Positions 1 to 6,024 of a stretch of DNA of 6,096 bases are shown one piece after another. A program made the translations under genes and the position numbers. The DNA lies in assembly GCA_934486915.1 (NCBI GenBank), contig CAKSRC010000053.1, positions 1 to 6,096 of the forward strand, written 5' to 3'. The notes under the pieces are model-generated. The model was not told the origin of the DNA, ran no database searches, and worked only from the letters and a program-made list of their open reading frames with translations. Each line of letters starts with the position of its first letter. The first letter of the stretch is position 1. The stretch is from an uncultured Eubacteriales bacterium (GTDB lineage Bacteria > Bacillota > Clostridia > Oscillospirales > Acutalibacteraceae).

Positions 1-37
1 AGCAAAGAAAGCTATCGAAAAAGAATTTACATTATAA
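1..37 (+). CDS. C-terminal tail of an upstream gene (partial)
   Basis: The frame starting at base 2 reads AKKAIEKEFTL and stops at TAA (35-37). A strong intrinsic terminator begins a few bases later, which is why I favour this frame over the other two. Both other frames run on through the terminator hairpin. The residues are charged and helix-like, typical of a protein C-terminus. Eleven residues are too few to name a family. The gene's body lies outside the window. Confidence 0.5.
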   Translation, partial: AKKAIEKEFTL

Positions 38-42
38 CAAGG

Positions 43-68
43 CTGCACCTTTTTGGTGCAGTTTTTTT
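43..68 (+). terminator. Intrinsic terminator of the upstream gene
   Basis: A perfect 7-bp stem, CTGCACC (43-49) with GGTGCAG (55-61), closes a T5 loop and is followed by seven T (62-68). It sits six bases after the stop of the partial upstream gene and separates that transcript from the promoter at 113. Confidence 0.9.
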
Positions 69-112
69 GTTGTGCAAGATGGGTTTTAGGCTAAAAATTT
101 TCACACAAGATG

Positions 113-141
113 TTGACAAAAAGCAATTTTAGATATAGGAT
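113..141 (+). promoter_or_regulatory. Sigma-A promoter of the RCC1 pseudogene
   Basis: A consensus -35 TTGACA (113-118) is followed, after 17 bases, by TAGGAT (136-141) as -10. The expected start is near 148, giving a leader of about 30 bases. The promoter and the 30 bases ahead of it resemble the promoter at 5748-5777, with shared TTTTAG, AAAATTTT and TTGACAAAAA blocks, so the two loci may be co-regulated paralogues. A perfect palindrome, TTTTAG-G-CTAAAA (84-96), lies 16 bases upstream of the -35 and could be an operator. Confidence 0.75.
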
Positions 142-175
142 AGCAATAAAAAGCATAAGATAAGGAGATTAAAAA

Positions 176-1034
176 ATAAAAGGACATATAGGAAAAAAAC
201 TAATAAGCTTGGTTTTGAGCTTTACACTTTGCGTCATGGCGACGCCCATGGTTTCGCTCGCCTCCGCTGCAGCGGGGGAGGTGTACCCCCAAAGGTTGCT
301 GCTGAGGAGTCCCATACTGTAGCAATAAAGGGGGACGGCTCTGCTTGGTTTACGAGACAAAATAACTATGGCCAGCTTGGTATTAATAAAACAAGCGATG
401 AATTACCCAAAACCACGACATTTACACAGTGTATAGACAACACAGGCGCCGAAATCAGTGATGTTATCGATATAGCCTGCGGTGCTAATCACACAGCAGT
501 GATAAGGGCAGACGAAGCACTTGCAACAGCGGTAGCTGGCAGTAAGTATCCACAGTGGTGGTAAAATCCTATGCTAATGGTGAACCAAAACTTTGGGTCG
601 CAAGCGACAACGAATATAGCCAGCTAGGCTTAGGTGAGGGCGATGCAAATGCTTATATAAACCAAACAAGGTTTGTTAAGAATGCAATAAAATTAGAATA
701 TGTCCTAGTTATAATCGAGTGGAGTTCCCTAACCTATGAATACAACGCAAAATGGGTTCAAAATGGAAATAAACCGTTATGGAAAGCCACCGCAACCAAC
801 GCAGACAGGATAAAGGTAACTAATAGTTCAAGTGGAAACATAAATGTAGTTTTAGAGTTCCAGGTAAGCGACGAGTATGCCGCGAGCGGCAAAAACGGCA
901 CAGTAATAGAGGAAACATTCGTTACAACCTCCTTTGGAGACAAAATCACAGGCGTTGAAGACCTACAAAATCAAACCTTTGGCGTAGTAACCGCAACATT
1001 GCAAGACCCAGACGTACAGCAGTCAAACCCATAA
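176..1034 (+). pseudogene. Secreted RCC1-repeat protein, frameshifted, ATA in place of ATG
   Basis: Three frames make one protein. Frame A (176 to about 289) gives a signal peptide (KGHIGKKLISLVLSFTLC, then ATPMVSLASAAA). Frame B (about 289-546) gives two RCC1 repeats, seen as SHTVAIKGDGSAW, NNYGQLG and CGANHTAVIRAD. Frame C (about 546-1034) gives a third repeat (PKLWVASDNEYSQLG) and a Ser/Thr/Asn-rich, probably beta-strand tail with no TM segment or sortase motif. Each join equals one missing base, the first near the G5 and C5 tracts (273-290), the second at 546-562. The start position, eight bases after AAGGAG (162-167), is ATA; the paralogue at 6025 has ATG there. RCC1-like repeats form beta-propeller blades; in bacteria they occur in secreted or surface proteins of mostly unknown role. 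No stop interrupts the three frames within their segments, so decay looks recent. The four complete genes nearby are intact, which argues against random sequencing error. A spliced frameshift product is possible but unsupported. Confidence 0.75.
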
Positions 1035-1054
1035 ACATTAACAGCAATAAAATG

Positions 1055-1082
1055 GAGAGCTCCTTGTGGGCTCTCTTTTTTT
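1055..1082 (+). terminator. Intrinsic terminator between convergent genes
   Basis: GAGAGC (1055-1060) pairs with GCTCTC (1070-1075), extended by a G·T and a C-G pair, and is followed by seven T (1076-1082). It ends plus-strand transcription of the RCC1 locus. On the minus strand the same hairpin lies just past the thiZ stop (1084) and is followed by CATTTT, so it may stop the thi operon weakly as well. Confidence 0.9.
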
Positions 1083-1083
1083 G

Positions 1084-1818
1084 TCATGATGAAAGTATTT
1101 GTAAAATACGATTTTTGTAATGCAAAAATGATTCGTTAAGATCGCTAAGTGACGAGGTTTCTATATTGATTTCGTCGACAATCCTCGCAGGCCGACCCTT
1201 GATTATGTAGATACGATTTGATAAATATATAGCTTCGTCTATGTCGTGAGTCACCAAGACAGTCGAGATACTCATTTTACCGATTAATTCCAAGTACCAT
1301 CTATGCATTTTAGATTTTGTAATAGCATCCAATGCACTAAAGGGTTCGTCGAGAAGGAAGATGTTGTTTGAACAAAGGTAGGTTCTAAGAAATGCAGCTC
1401 GCTGCCTCATCCCGCCGGATAATTCGTTGGGATATTTATACTCGCAGCCTTCTAATGAGAATGCCTTAAAAAGCGGCAGGGCTTTTTTTCGTGCAAGACT
1501 TTTTTTCTCGCCTTTCAAGACAAGCGGCAGTGAGACATTGTCTATTATGTTTTTGTATGGAAGCAATAAGTCCCTTTGGGGCATATAGCTTACTTTTCCA
1601 ACCTTTAAGGTAGTGTCCTCGCCGCATATTAGGACCTTTCCGCTATCAGGCCCTTCAAGACCAGCAAGTATATTTAAGATAGTACTTTTGCCGCAACCAC
1701 TTTCCCCAAGCAGTGATACGACTTCTCCATTTGTCAAACTAATATTTATTCCGTCGACAATTTTTACGTTATCGTATGATTTTGAAATGTTTAAAGCTTC
1801 TAAGATAATGTTAATCAC
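1084..1818 (-). CDS. thiZ: ThiZ-type ABC transporter ATPase, thiamine-precursor uptake
   Basis: This is the cytoplasmic ATPase that powers the importer formed with the permease and lipoprotein encoded just upstream. All motifs of the SsuB/TauB/ThiZ-like ATPases are present in 244 residues: Walker A GESGCGKST (38-46), Q-loop Q81 in MPQRD, signature LSGGM (133-137), Walker B IFLLDE (153-158), D-loop SALD (161-164) and H-loop H191 in VTHD. The start is GTG at 1818, overlapping the end of thiY by eight bases. The in-frame codons just upstream are GAA and a TAG stop, so no earlier start exists. The nearest AGGA is too close for a normal ribosome site, so translation is probably coupled to thiY. 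It is the last gene of the riboswitch-controlled operon. The family assignment is firm; the substrate is inferred from thiY and the TPP riboswitch. Confidence 0.9.
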   Translation of the reverse strand: MINIILEALNISKSYDNVKIVDGINISLTNGEVVSLLGESGCGKSTILNILAGLEGPDSGKVLICGEDTTLKVGKVSYMPQRDLLLPYKNIIDNVSLPLVLKGEKKSLARKKALPLFKAFSLEGCEYKYPNELSGGMRQRAAFLRTYLCSNNIFLLDEPFSALDAITKSKMHRWYLELIGKMSISTVLVTHDIDEAIYLSNRIYIIKGRPARIVDEINIETSSLSDLNESFLHYKNRILQILSS

Positions 1819-2800
1819 TTCCTAAATTTAAGTAATCGTTGGTAAAACCCTCACTTTTCAGGTCTTTTGAGATGAGATTTTCTTTGTATAGCCATTCAAA
1901 ATATTTCGACCATCTATCTTTATCTATGGTTCCCCAATATTCATCCTCGGCTTTGTATTGGGTCGACAACCATATTTGACTGTTAATTACCAAATTTCTA
2001 TTTAACTCAGGATTGTGTTTTAGAAGTATTTCTGCAGACTCTATAGGATTGTCTATACAATAATTGTATCCTTGATCCAGGCATTTTAAAAATTTCCTTG
2101 CGATTTCAGGTTTTTCTTTAAGATAGTTGTTGTTTGCGATGATTATGGGGGCATAAAAATCAAGAGTTGGGTCGATGTCGGCGAATCTAAAGAAGTTAGT
2201 GTCGATGTTGTTGACCCTTGAAGCCATTACGTCCCAGCCATAATATGCACTTGCAGCGTCTATACCGCTCAATAGAGCAGAGGCAGCGTCCGCCGTGGAG
2301 TTTGGGACTATATCTATGTACTCAAAATTACCTAAGTCTTTTTTTACTATGTTCTTTAACATAGCTAATTCTATAGGAGAGTTCCAGCTTGAGTATATTT
2401 TTCCTTCTAGGTCCTTTGGAGAGAGTATGTTGCTTTCGCTTTTGGAGAGTATCCCGGAGGTGTTGTGCTTTAATATCGTGGCTACGGCTGTGGCAGGCAC
2501 GGGCGTATTAGATGTCAATGCCATTGCGAAAGAGTCTTGAAAACTTATACAAAATTGAGCATTTCCCGATCCAACCAGGACAATAGAGGCGTCTTCAGGC
2601 GGTTGGACTATGTTTACGTTTAAGTTGTTTTCTTGAAAAAGTCCCAGTTCTTTAGCGACATATATTCCAGTGTGGTTTGTATTTGGTGTCCAATCAAGTA
2701 CTAAATTAACGGTTTCTATGTTGTGTTGATTCTTAGAGCAGGATGACAAGAAAAATAGTGCTATTATCAATAGAATAAGTGTGATTAATTTTTTATACAT
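1811..2800 (-). CDS. thiY: ThiY-type substrate-binding lipoprotein (NMT1/THI5-like)
   Basis: This is the extracytoplasmic binding protein of the importer. The N-terminus is a lipoprotein signal (KK, a hydrophobic stretch 5-18, lipobox LSSC with Cys21), so the mature protein should be lipid-anchored. The segment VLDWTPNTNHTGIYVAKELG (34-53) is the hallmark of NMT1/THI5-like proteins; its W37 and H43 match conserved positions of the pyrimidine-binding family. GSGNAQFCISFQDSF (77-91) and KHNTSGILS (111-119) are also typical. The 329-residue length fits. I see no CCCxC motif of the fungal pyrimidine synthase, so this is a binder, not the enzyme. Known ThiY proteins bind formylaminopyrimidine or HMP-type precursors; which one is used here is not visible, and no tenA or thiD lies in the window. 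The ATG (2800) follows the thiX stop by one base, with AGAAAGG as ribosome site inside thiX. Confidence 0.9.
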   Translation of the reverse strand: MYKKLITLILLIIALFFLSSCSKNQHNIETVNLVLDWTPNTNHTGIYVAKELGLFQENNLNVNIVQPPEDASIVLVGSGNAQFCISFQDSFAMALTSNTPVPATAVATILKHNTSGILSKSESNILSPKDLEGKIYSSWNSPIELAMLKNIVKKDLGNFEYIDIVPNSTADAASALLSGIDAASAYYGWDVMASRVNNIDTNFFRFADIDPTLDFYAPIIIANNNYLKEKPEIARKFLKCLDQGYNYCIDNPIESAEILLKHNPELNRNLVINSQIWLSTQYKAEDEYWGTIDKDRWSKYFEWLYKENLISKDLKSEGFTNDYLNLGSD

Positions 2801-2801
2801 A

Positions 2802-3575
2802 TCAGCATTGCCTTTCTCTAATGTTATTAGATTTTAGCCATGGCATTAAAGTTTTTTGGATTATATCAACCAAGACGACAAGTAAAAGGCTTATTAATGA
2901 AATAAGTATTATAACTGCAAACATTTTATCAAATTCATAGGACTTTTTAGCCCTTATCATATATACCCCAAGTCCTTTATATCCGCCCAGCCACTCGGCT
3001 ATGACAGCGCCTACAACGGAATAGGATACGGCTATTTTAAATCCACTAAAAAAGCTTATCATAGAAAATGGTAACTTTAATCTAAGAAAAATGTCGAATT
3101 TAGAGGCACCCATACTTCTAAAAAGGTTAATTTGCTCTTTATCTACACTTTTAAAACCATTTAAAAGTGAAACAGTAATAGGAAAGAAGCAGGAGACTAC
3201 TATTAATATGATTTTAGGAGTCATGTCATATCCAAACCATAAAACAAGTATTGGTGCTATTGCGACGGTTGGAACAGTTTGAGTGATTATTAGTATAGGA
3301 TAGATTGACCTATACAAGAAATTGAATCTATCCATTATAAAAGATGTGAGGAAAGAGAATATCACTGCAATGGAAAGACCTACAAAGGCTTCAAACAGTG
3401 TAGTAGATAGATTGGAAGTGATCACTCCAAAATCATTGAAAAAAGCATATAAGACATTTGTAGGTGATGGTAGCATAAAGCTTGGTAGCATATTCGAGTA
3501 AGAAATGAAAGACCATAAAATTAGTATTAGTATTATAAAAATTAAGGGGGCAATTTTATAAATAATGCGTTTCAA
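2802..3575 (-). CDS. thiX: ThiX-type ABC transporter permease
   Basis: This is the membrane subunit of the ThiXYZ importer. It has 257 residues and about six hydrophobic segments (roughly 8-26, 60-80, 91-115, 121-141, 173-193, 216-238), as in the SsuC/TauC/ThiX branch of binding-protein-dependent permeases. The cytoplasmic EAA loop that docks the ATPase is visible at 152-170 (FRSMGASKFDIFLRLKLPF, with the conserved G156). The start codon is TTG at 3575, preceded by AAGAAGG seven bases away; the next in-frame Met is residue 29, which would remove the first membrane segment, so TTG is preferred. The gene is first in thiX-thiY-thiZ and lies about 40 bases after the riboswitch terminator. A related sulfonate or taurine permease would look similar; the TPP riboswitch and thiY decide the assignment. 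Confidence 0.9.
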   Translation of the reverse strand: MKRIIYKIAPLIFIILILILWSFISYSNMLPSFMLPSPTNVLYAFFNDFGVITSNLSTTLFEAFVGLSIAVIFSFLTSFIMDRFNFLYRSIYPILIITQTVPTVAIAPILVLWFGYDMTPKIILIVVSCFFPITVSLLNGFKSVDKEQINLFRSMGASKFDIFLRLKLPFSMISFFSGFKIAVSYSVVGAVIAEWLGGYKGLGVYMIRAKKSYEFDKMFAVIILISLISLLLVVLVDIIQKTLMPWLKSNNIRERQC

Positions 3576-3612
3576 AATTTCGCCTTCTTTCTAACTTTTA
3601 ATTTTTTGTAAC

Positions 3613-3635
3613 AAAAAAGCCGCCCAAACGGCGGC
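3613..3635 (-). terminator. Riboswitch-controlled terminator before thiX
   Basis: Read on the minus strand, GCCGCC (3635-3630) pairs with GGCGGC (3624-3619) around a five-base loop, followed by six T (3618-3613). It lies between the TPP aptamer and thiX and so acts as the expression platform. The aptamer's 3' side contains CGGCG (3690-3686), which can pair with CGCCG (3633-3629) in the terminator's 5' arm, with a nearby run of five A matching the T run just ahead of the stem. This pairing would form an antiterminator when TPP is absent. Confidence 0.92.
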
Positions 3636-3671
3636 AAAAAAACAAAACATTGACTTTTCATAAATCAAAAT

Positions 3672-3764
3672 TAATATTTTTCCTACGCCGGAATTACCCG
3701 GATCAGGTGTAAGGGTTTAAGGAAATACCTATTCTCAGCCGAAAAGTCAGCTCCCCAATTTTTG
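3672..3764 (-). ncRNA. TPP (THI-box) riboswitch aptamer
   Basis: The minus strand carries the conserved THI-box blocks in order: GGGGAGC (3756-3750), P3 stem AGCTG/CGGCT (3752-3748 and 3741-3737), CTGAGA (3738-3733), a small AGG/CCT hairpin, ACCC for P2, ACCTGATC (3708-3701) and GCGTAGG (3688-3682). It senses thiamine pyrophosphate and should switch off the thiXYZ importer by transcription termination at 3635-3613. P1 is AT-rich and its exact ends are uncertain. The RNA begins near 3768, so the aptamer starts almost at the 5' end of the transcript. Confidence 0.97.
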
Positions 3765-3774
3765 GATAATTTAT

Positions 3775-3803
3775 ATTATAATTATACTTTTAAATTATGT
3801 CAA
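3775..3803 (-). promoter_or_regulatory. Consensus sigma-A promoter of the thi operon
   Basis: On the minus strand a perfect TTGACA (3803-3798) is followed, after 17 bases, by a perfect TATAAT (3780-3775). Transcription should begin near 3768, immediately before the riboswitch. The -35 lies only six bases past the flippase stop codon. With such a strong promoter, control probably rests on the riboswitch rather than on initiation. Confidence 0.9.
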
Positions 3804-3809
3804 GTGAGT

Positions 3810-5567
3810 TTATAATAATTTTCGTTTTTTTAGAACTCTAACAATTTTATCTCCTTTAGGTAAAGATAGAATGTCTTTTGTAGTTATTGCTTTGAATAAA
3901 AATAATGCAATAATGTAAACTATAATCGCAATAAATATAGCTAAAATTGTAGCTATATTTTGAGAAATAAAGTGGGATAAAATGTCGCAAGACAAATAAG
4001 CGGCCAATGCACAAGCAATCCCTGCTAAGAGAGGTTTTATAAAGACGGATACGAAATTAGGTATCATTTGGGTTTCTTTGCATAAATGATAAAGTGCCAC
4101 AACCGTGACAAATAAATAACAAGCTAAGGTTCCAACACCGGCGCCTTGAATATTTATTTGGGGGATGCCTACAAGTATATAGTTTATAATTATCTTTATA
4201 GTCATGCCAATTGCTAGTAATTTAACCGGTAGGTCGACTCTGCCTACGGCCTGGAGCATACTACAAATAGGGGTACTGGTTGAGGCAAAAATAGTGCCGA
4301 CAGCAAGCATTATTAAAACACTAGAAGCTATGTTCACTTCGCTTGGCGTACATTGTTGACCATATAGAAGGTTCATTATGGGGTGAGCTAAAGCAACAAG
4401 GCCTAAACCTGACGGGATAGTAACCAAAGTAGTAACTCGCAACACAACCTCCATGTTATCCTTTAACTTTTTAAAGTTGCCTTCTGCCCATGCGGATGTG
4501 ACGGACGGTAGGGCACTTATAGAAAATACTTGGGTAATGCCGGAGATAAGCATTATAATAGTTAGAGAGTAGGAGTAGCATCCAAATAAAAAGACGTGAA
4601 CTTTGCCCCTTGAAACTATATCCTCACTTATAAGACCGGAATAGCTGTTTAAAAGAGCTAAAGGATTATTTGACATTATATCGTTAAGCCTTCTTAAGAC
4701 TAAAGTTGAGTCTATAAAACCTGCCAAATTCATTATTACAGCGCCAAGACCAACGGGGACGGCTATACGAATTAAAGACTTGACTATTCTTGAATATGGT
4801 CGCGCCTTGGGCGCGTGAACTAATTCTTGCCTTGTGATGCCGTCTCCTTTAGTTTTAAATCTAATTAATAAATATAGGAAACCTGTCAACGCGCCAATGG
4901 ATATACCCAATATTCCACCTGCTGCGGCAAATGGTAAGGTAGCATTTCTTGCAAGCTCTTCGGTTTGATAGGCTTTTCCAAAGACTGTGCCGTGAATTTT
5001 GTATTCATGCATGCCATATGCGATAACGCCGTAGGCTAATCCAAGGCCAAGAAATAATTTGCAAACAGCCTCTATAATTTCTGAAATTGCAGTAGGTGTC
5101 ATGTTTCTTAGACCTTCGTAATAGCCTCGATATATTGACATCAAGCAAACAAATAAAATAGTAGGAGCCAAGGCAAAGGTTGCATAGTTTACTTCAGTGG
5201 CATTTACGGCTTTTCCATATATAAATGTACTTAATATCATTGCTATAACGCCCAACGAGCCTGTCAAAAAAAATATGGGAATCGATACCCTATGTATTCT
5301 CCTTACGTCGCGGAATCGGCCTTTAGCAATGTTTTCTGATACCATCCTTGATATTGCTATTGGAAAACCTGCTGTCGCAAGTGCGGCTAATGGGTTATAA
5401 AGCTCATACGCACTTGAAAAATATCCATTTCCCTCTGCGGTTAGGATTCCTGCAAGATTAATTTTGAAAAGGGCTCCCATTATTTTAACGACAGCCATGC
5501 TTATAGATAATATTAAAGCTCCGTGCAAGAACGATTGCTTTGTCCTTGTAGCTGCTTTTTCATTCAT
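3810..5567 (-). CDS. MOP-superfamily flippase, SpoVB/YtgP (MurJ)-like
   Basis: This is a 585-residue polytopic membrane protein with many hydrophobic segments (the family has about 14). The N-terminus (KQSFLHGALILSISMAVVKIMGALFKI), YNPLAALATAGFPIAISRMVSE (about 57-78) and RGYYEGLRNMTPTAISEIIE (147-166) are typical of the Firmicute polysaccharide-transport branch that includes SpoVB and YtgP. These proteins move lipid-linked precursors, such as lipid II or related sugars, across the membrane. It is somewhat longer than SpoVB and YtgP (roughly 520-550); polar loops around 185-210 and 295-325 account for part of this. I cannot tell the housekeeping lipid II flippase from a sporulation or capsule paralogue. 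The start is ATG (5567); only a weak GTGGA-like ribosome site precedes it. No terminator follows, so its transcript may read into the TPP riboswitch and thi operon. Confidence 0.85.
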   Translation of the reverse strand: MNEKAATRTKQSFLHGALILSISMAVVKIMGALFKINLAGILTAEGNGYFSSAYELYNPLAALATAGFPIAISRMVSENIAKGRFRDVRRIHRVSIPIFFLTGSLGVIAMILSTFIYGKAVNATEVNYATFALAPTILFVCLMSIYRGYYEGLRNMTPTAISEIIEAVCKLFLGLGLAYGVIAYGMHEYKIHGTVFGKAYQTEELARNATLPFAAAGGILGISIGALTGFLYLLIRFKTKGDGITRQELVHAPKARPYSRIVKSLIRIAVPVGLGAVIMNLAGFIDSTLVLRRLNDIMSNNPLALLNSYSGLISEDIVSRGKVHVFLFGCYSYSLTIIMLISGITQVFSISALPSVTSAWAEGNFKKLKDNMEVVLRVTTLVTIPSGLGLVALAHPIMNLLYGQQCTPSEVNIASSVLIMLAVGTIFASTSTPICSMLQAVGRVDLPVKLLAIGMTIKIIINYILVGIPQINIQGAGVGTLACYLFVTVVALYHLCKETQMIPNFVSVFIKPLLAGIACALAAYLSCDILSHFISQNIATILAIFIAIIVYIIALFLFKAITTKDILSLPKGDKIVRVLKKRKLL

Positions 5568-5611
5568 TAGAACACATCCACTTCACTAAGTATCTAGGTA
5601 AATATATATAC

Positions 5612-5643
5612 ATTATATTCTACGATTTTAATGCATATGTAAA
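5612..5643 (-). promoter_or_regulatory. Possible flippase promoter (weak)
   Basis: On the minus strand a perfect TATAAT (5617-5612) lies 44 bases ahead of the flippase ATG. The best -35-like element is TTTACA (5643-5638), but the 20-base spacing is long. Another TATAAT is at 5651-5646 without a good -35. The region is so AT-rich that chance matches are expected. Confidence 0.35.
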
Positions 5644-5747
5644 TAATTATACAACATTTTATGTTAAAAATAAAGTAAAAAATTACTATCATTTGTTCGT
5701 TGAAATTTACAAAAATGGATTTTAGTCCAAAAAATTTTACAAAACTA

Positions 5748-5777
5748 TTGACAAAAATAAAATTTAGGTATAAGATA
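5748..5777 (+). promoter_or_regulatory. Sigma-A promoter of the second secreted-protein gene
   Basis: TTGACA (5748-5753) is followed by TAAGAT (5772-5777) at 18 bases, with an alternative TATAAG at 5770. It aligns with the promoter at 113-141, including TTTTAG and AAAATTTT blocks upstream. Transcription should begin near 5784, giving an untranslated leader of about 240 bases before the ATG at 6025. The paralogous locus has only about 30. Confidence 0.72.
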
Positions 5778-5778
5778 A

Positions 5779-5999
5779 TAGTAGAAAATAAAGGGAAAGT
5801 GTAATATTTCCTGAGCTTTCTGTAAAAAATTGAGAAAGGAGGGTAGTATTAACATCGGTATTATAGAAAAAAGTCTTAGCAGGAAAACTCAAGTAGTATT
5901 TAGTGCAAAAGGCCCTAATATAACTACTTATTTAAATCGAGCCGCACTGCTAAGACTTAGATTCAATAGCAATGCGGCTTGTGGTATATAGTAGAAAAT
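5779..5999 (+). repeat. 12-base direct repeat flanking the leader insert
   Basis: ATAGTAGAAAAT occurs at 5779-5790 and again, perfectly, at 5988-5999. The 197 bases between the copies hold the structured RNA. When this segment and one repeat copy are removed, the promoter-to-ribosome-site distance becomes close to that of the paralogous locus at 113-176. That fits an insertion with target duplication, or a local duplication. I see no clear terminal inverted repeats. Confidence 0.7.
5871..5981 (+). ncRNA. Candidate pseudoknotted leader RNA
   Basis: Stem 1 is a perfect 12-bp pairing, AAGTCTTAGCAG (5871-5882) with CTGCTAAGACTT (5947-5958). Inside its loop a hairpin forms from AAGTAGT (5891-5897) and ACTACTT (5923-5929), extended by TTAG (5900-5903) with CTAA (5915-5918). 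Stem 2 pairs CGAGCCGCA (5938-5946), which ends exactly where stem 1's 3' strand begins, with TGCGGCTTG (5973-5981): nine pairs, one of them G·T. This is H-type pseudoknot topology with no bases between the two stems. The element lies in the leader of the gene at 6025, ending 27 bases before its ribosome site. I do not recognise it as a known riboswitch or leader family. Stem 2 could also be read as a simple hairpin competing with stem 1. Confidence 0.65.
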
Positions 6000-6024
6000 T
6001 TTGAACCCAAAGGAGGTTACAATC

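Larger units (their letters stand above)
5568..6024. other. Intergenic region between divergent genes
   Basis: This 457-base stretch separates the flippase (minus) from the secreted-protein gene (plus). It holds a possible minus promoter near 5612-5643, a plus promoter at 5748-5777, and the repeat-flanked structured segment (5779-5999). The segment's first part has two small hairpins: GGAAA/TTTCC near 5794-5811 and CTTTCT/AGAAAG near 5817-5838. An AAAGGAGG at 5835-5842 heads a short open frame without a standard start. The true ribosome site, AAAGGAGG, is at 6009-6016. I see no tRNA and no clear terminator here. Confidence 0.7.

Noticed and set aside
169..360. Minus-strand open frame across the RCC1 signal-peptide region
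   Set aside because: The plus strand here has a promoter, a ribosome site and a signal peptide matching the paralogue at 6025; the minus frame has none of these.
758..949. Minus-strand open frame within the C-terminal part of the RCC1 locus
   Set aside because: It is a shadow of the plus-strand coding region, with no ribosome site or family resemblance.
1613..1825. Plus-strand open frame antisense to thiZ
   Set aside because: It mirrors the Walker A region of thiZ on the opposite strand and has no initiation signals of its own.
2295..2540. Plus-strand open frame inside thiY
   Set aside because: It lies antisense to the conserved binding-protein sequence and shows no independent evidence.
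3091..3282. Plus-strand open frame inside thiX
   Set aside because: It is antisense to a well-supported permease and has no ribosome site or recognisable protein features; a shadow of thiX.
5197..5400. Plus-strand open frame inside the flippase gene
   Set aside because: It is antisense to conserved membrane segments of the flippase and has no support of its own.
5866..5880. Slippery A6G run just before the pseudoknot as a programmed -1 frameshift site
   Set aside because: The run overlaps the first bases of stem 1, leaving no spacer, and no convincing coding frame enters it, so it lacks the geometry of a frameshift signal.
5871..5958. The 12-bp inverted repeat as the ends of a small invertible DNA switch
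   Set aside because: The 64 bases between the arms contain no visible promoter, no recombinase gene is in the window, and the interval is itself self-complementary and tied to a second crossing stem. RNA folding explains the whole pattern better.
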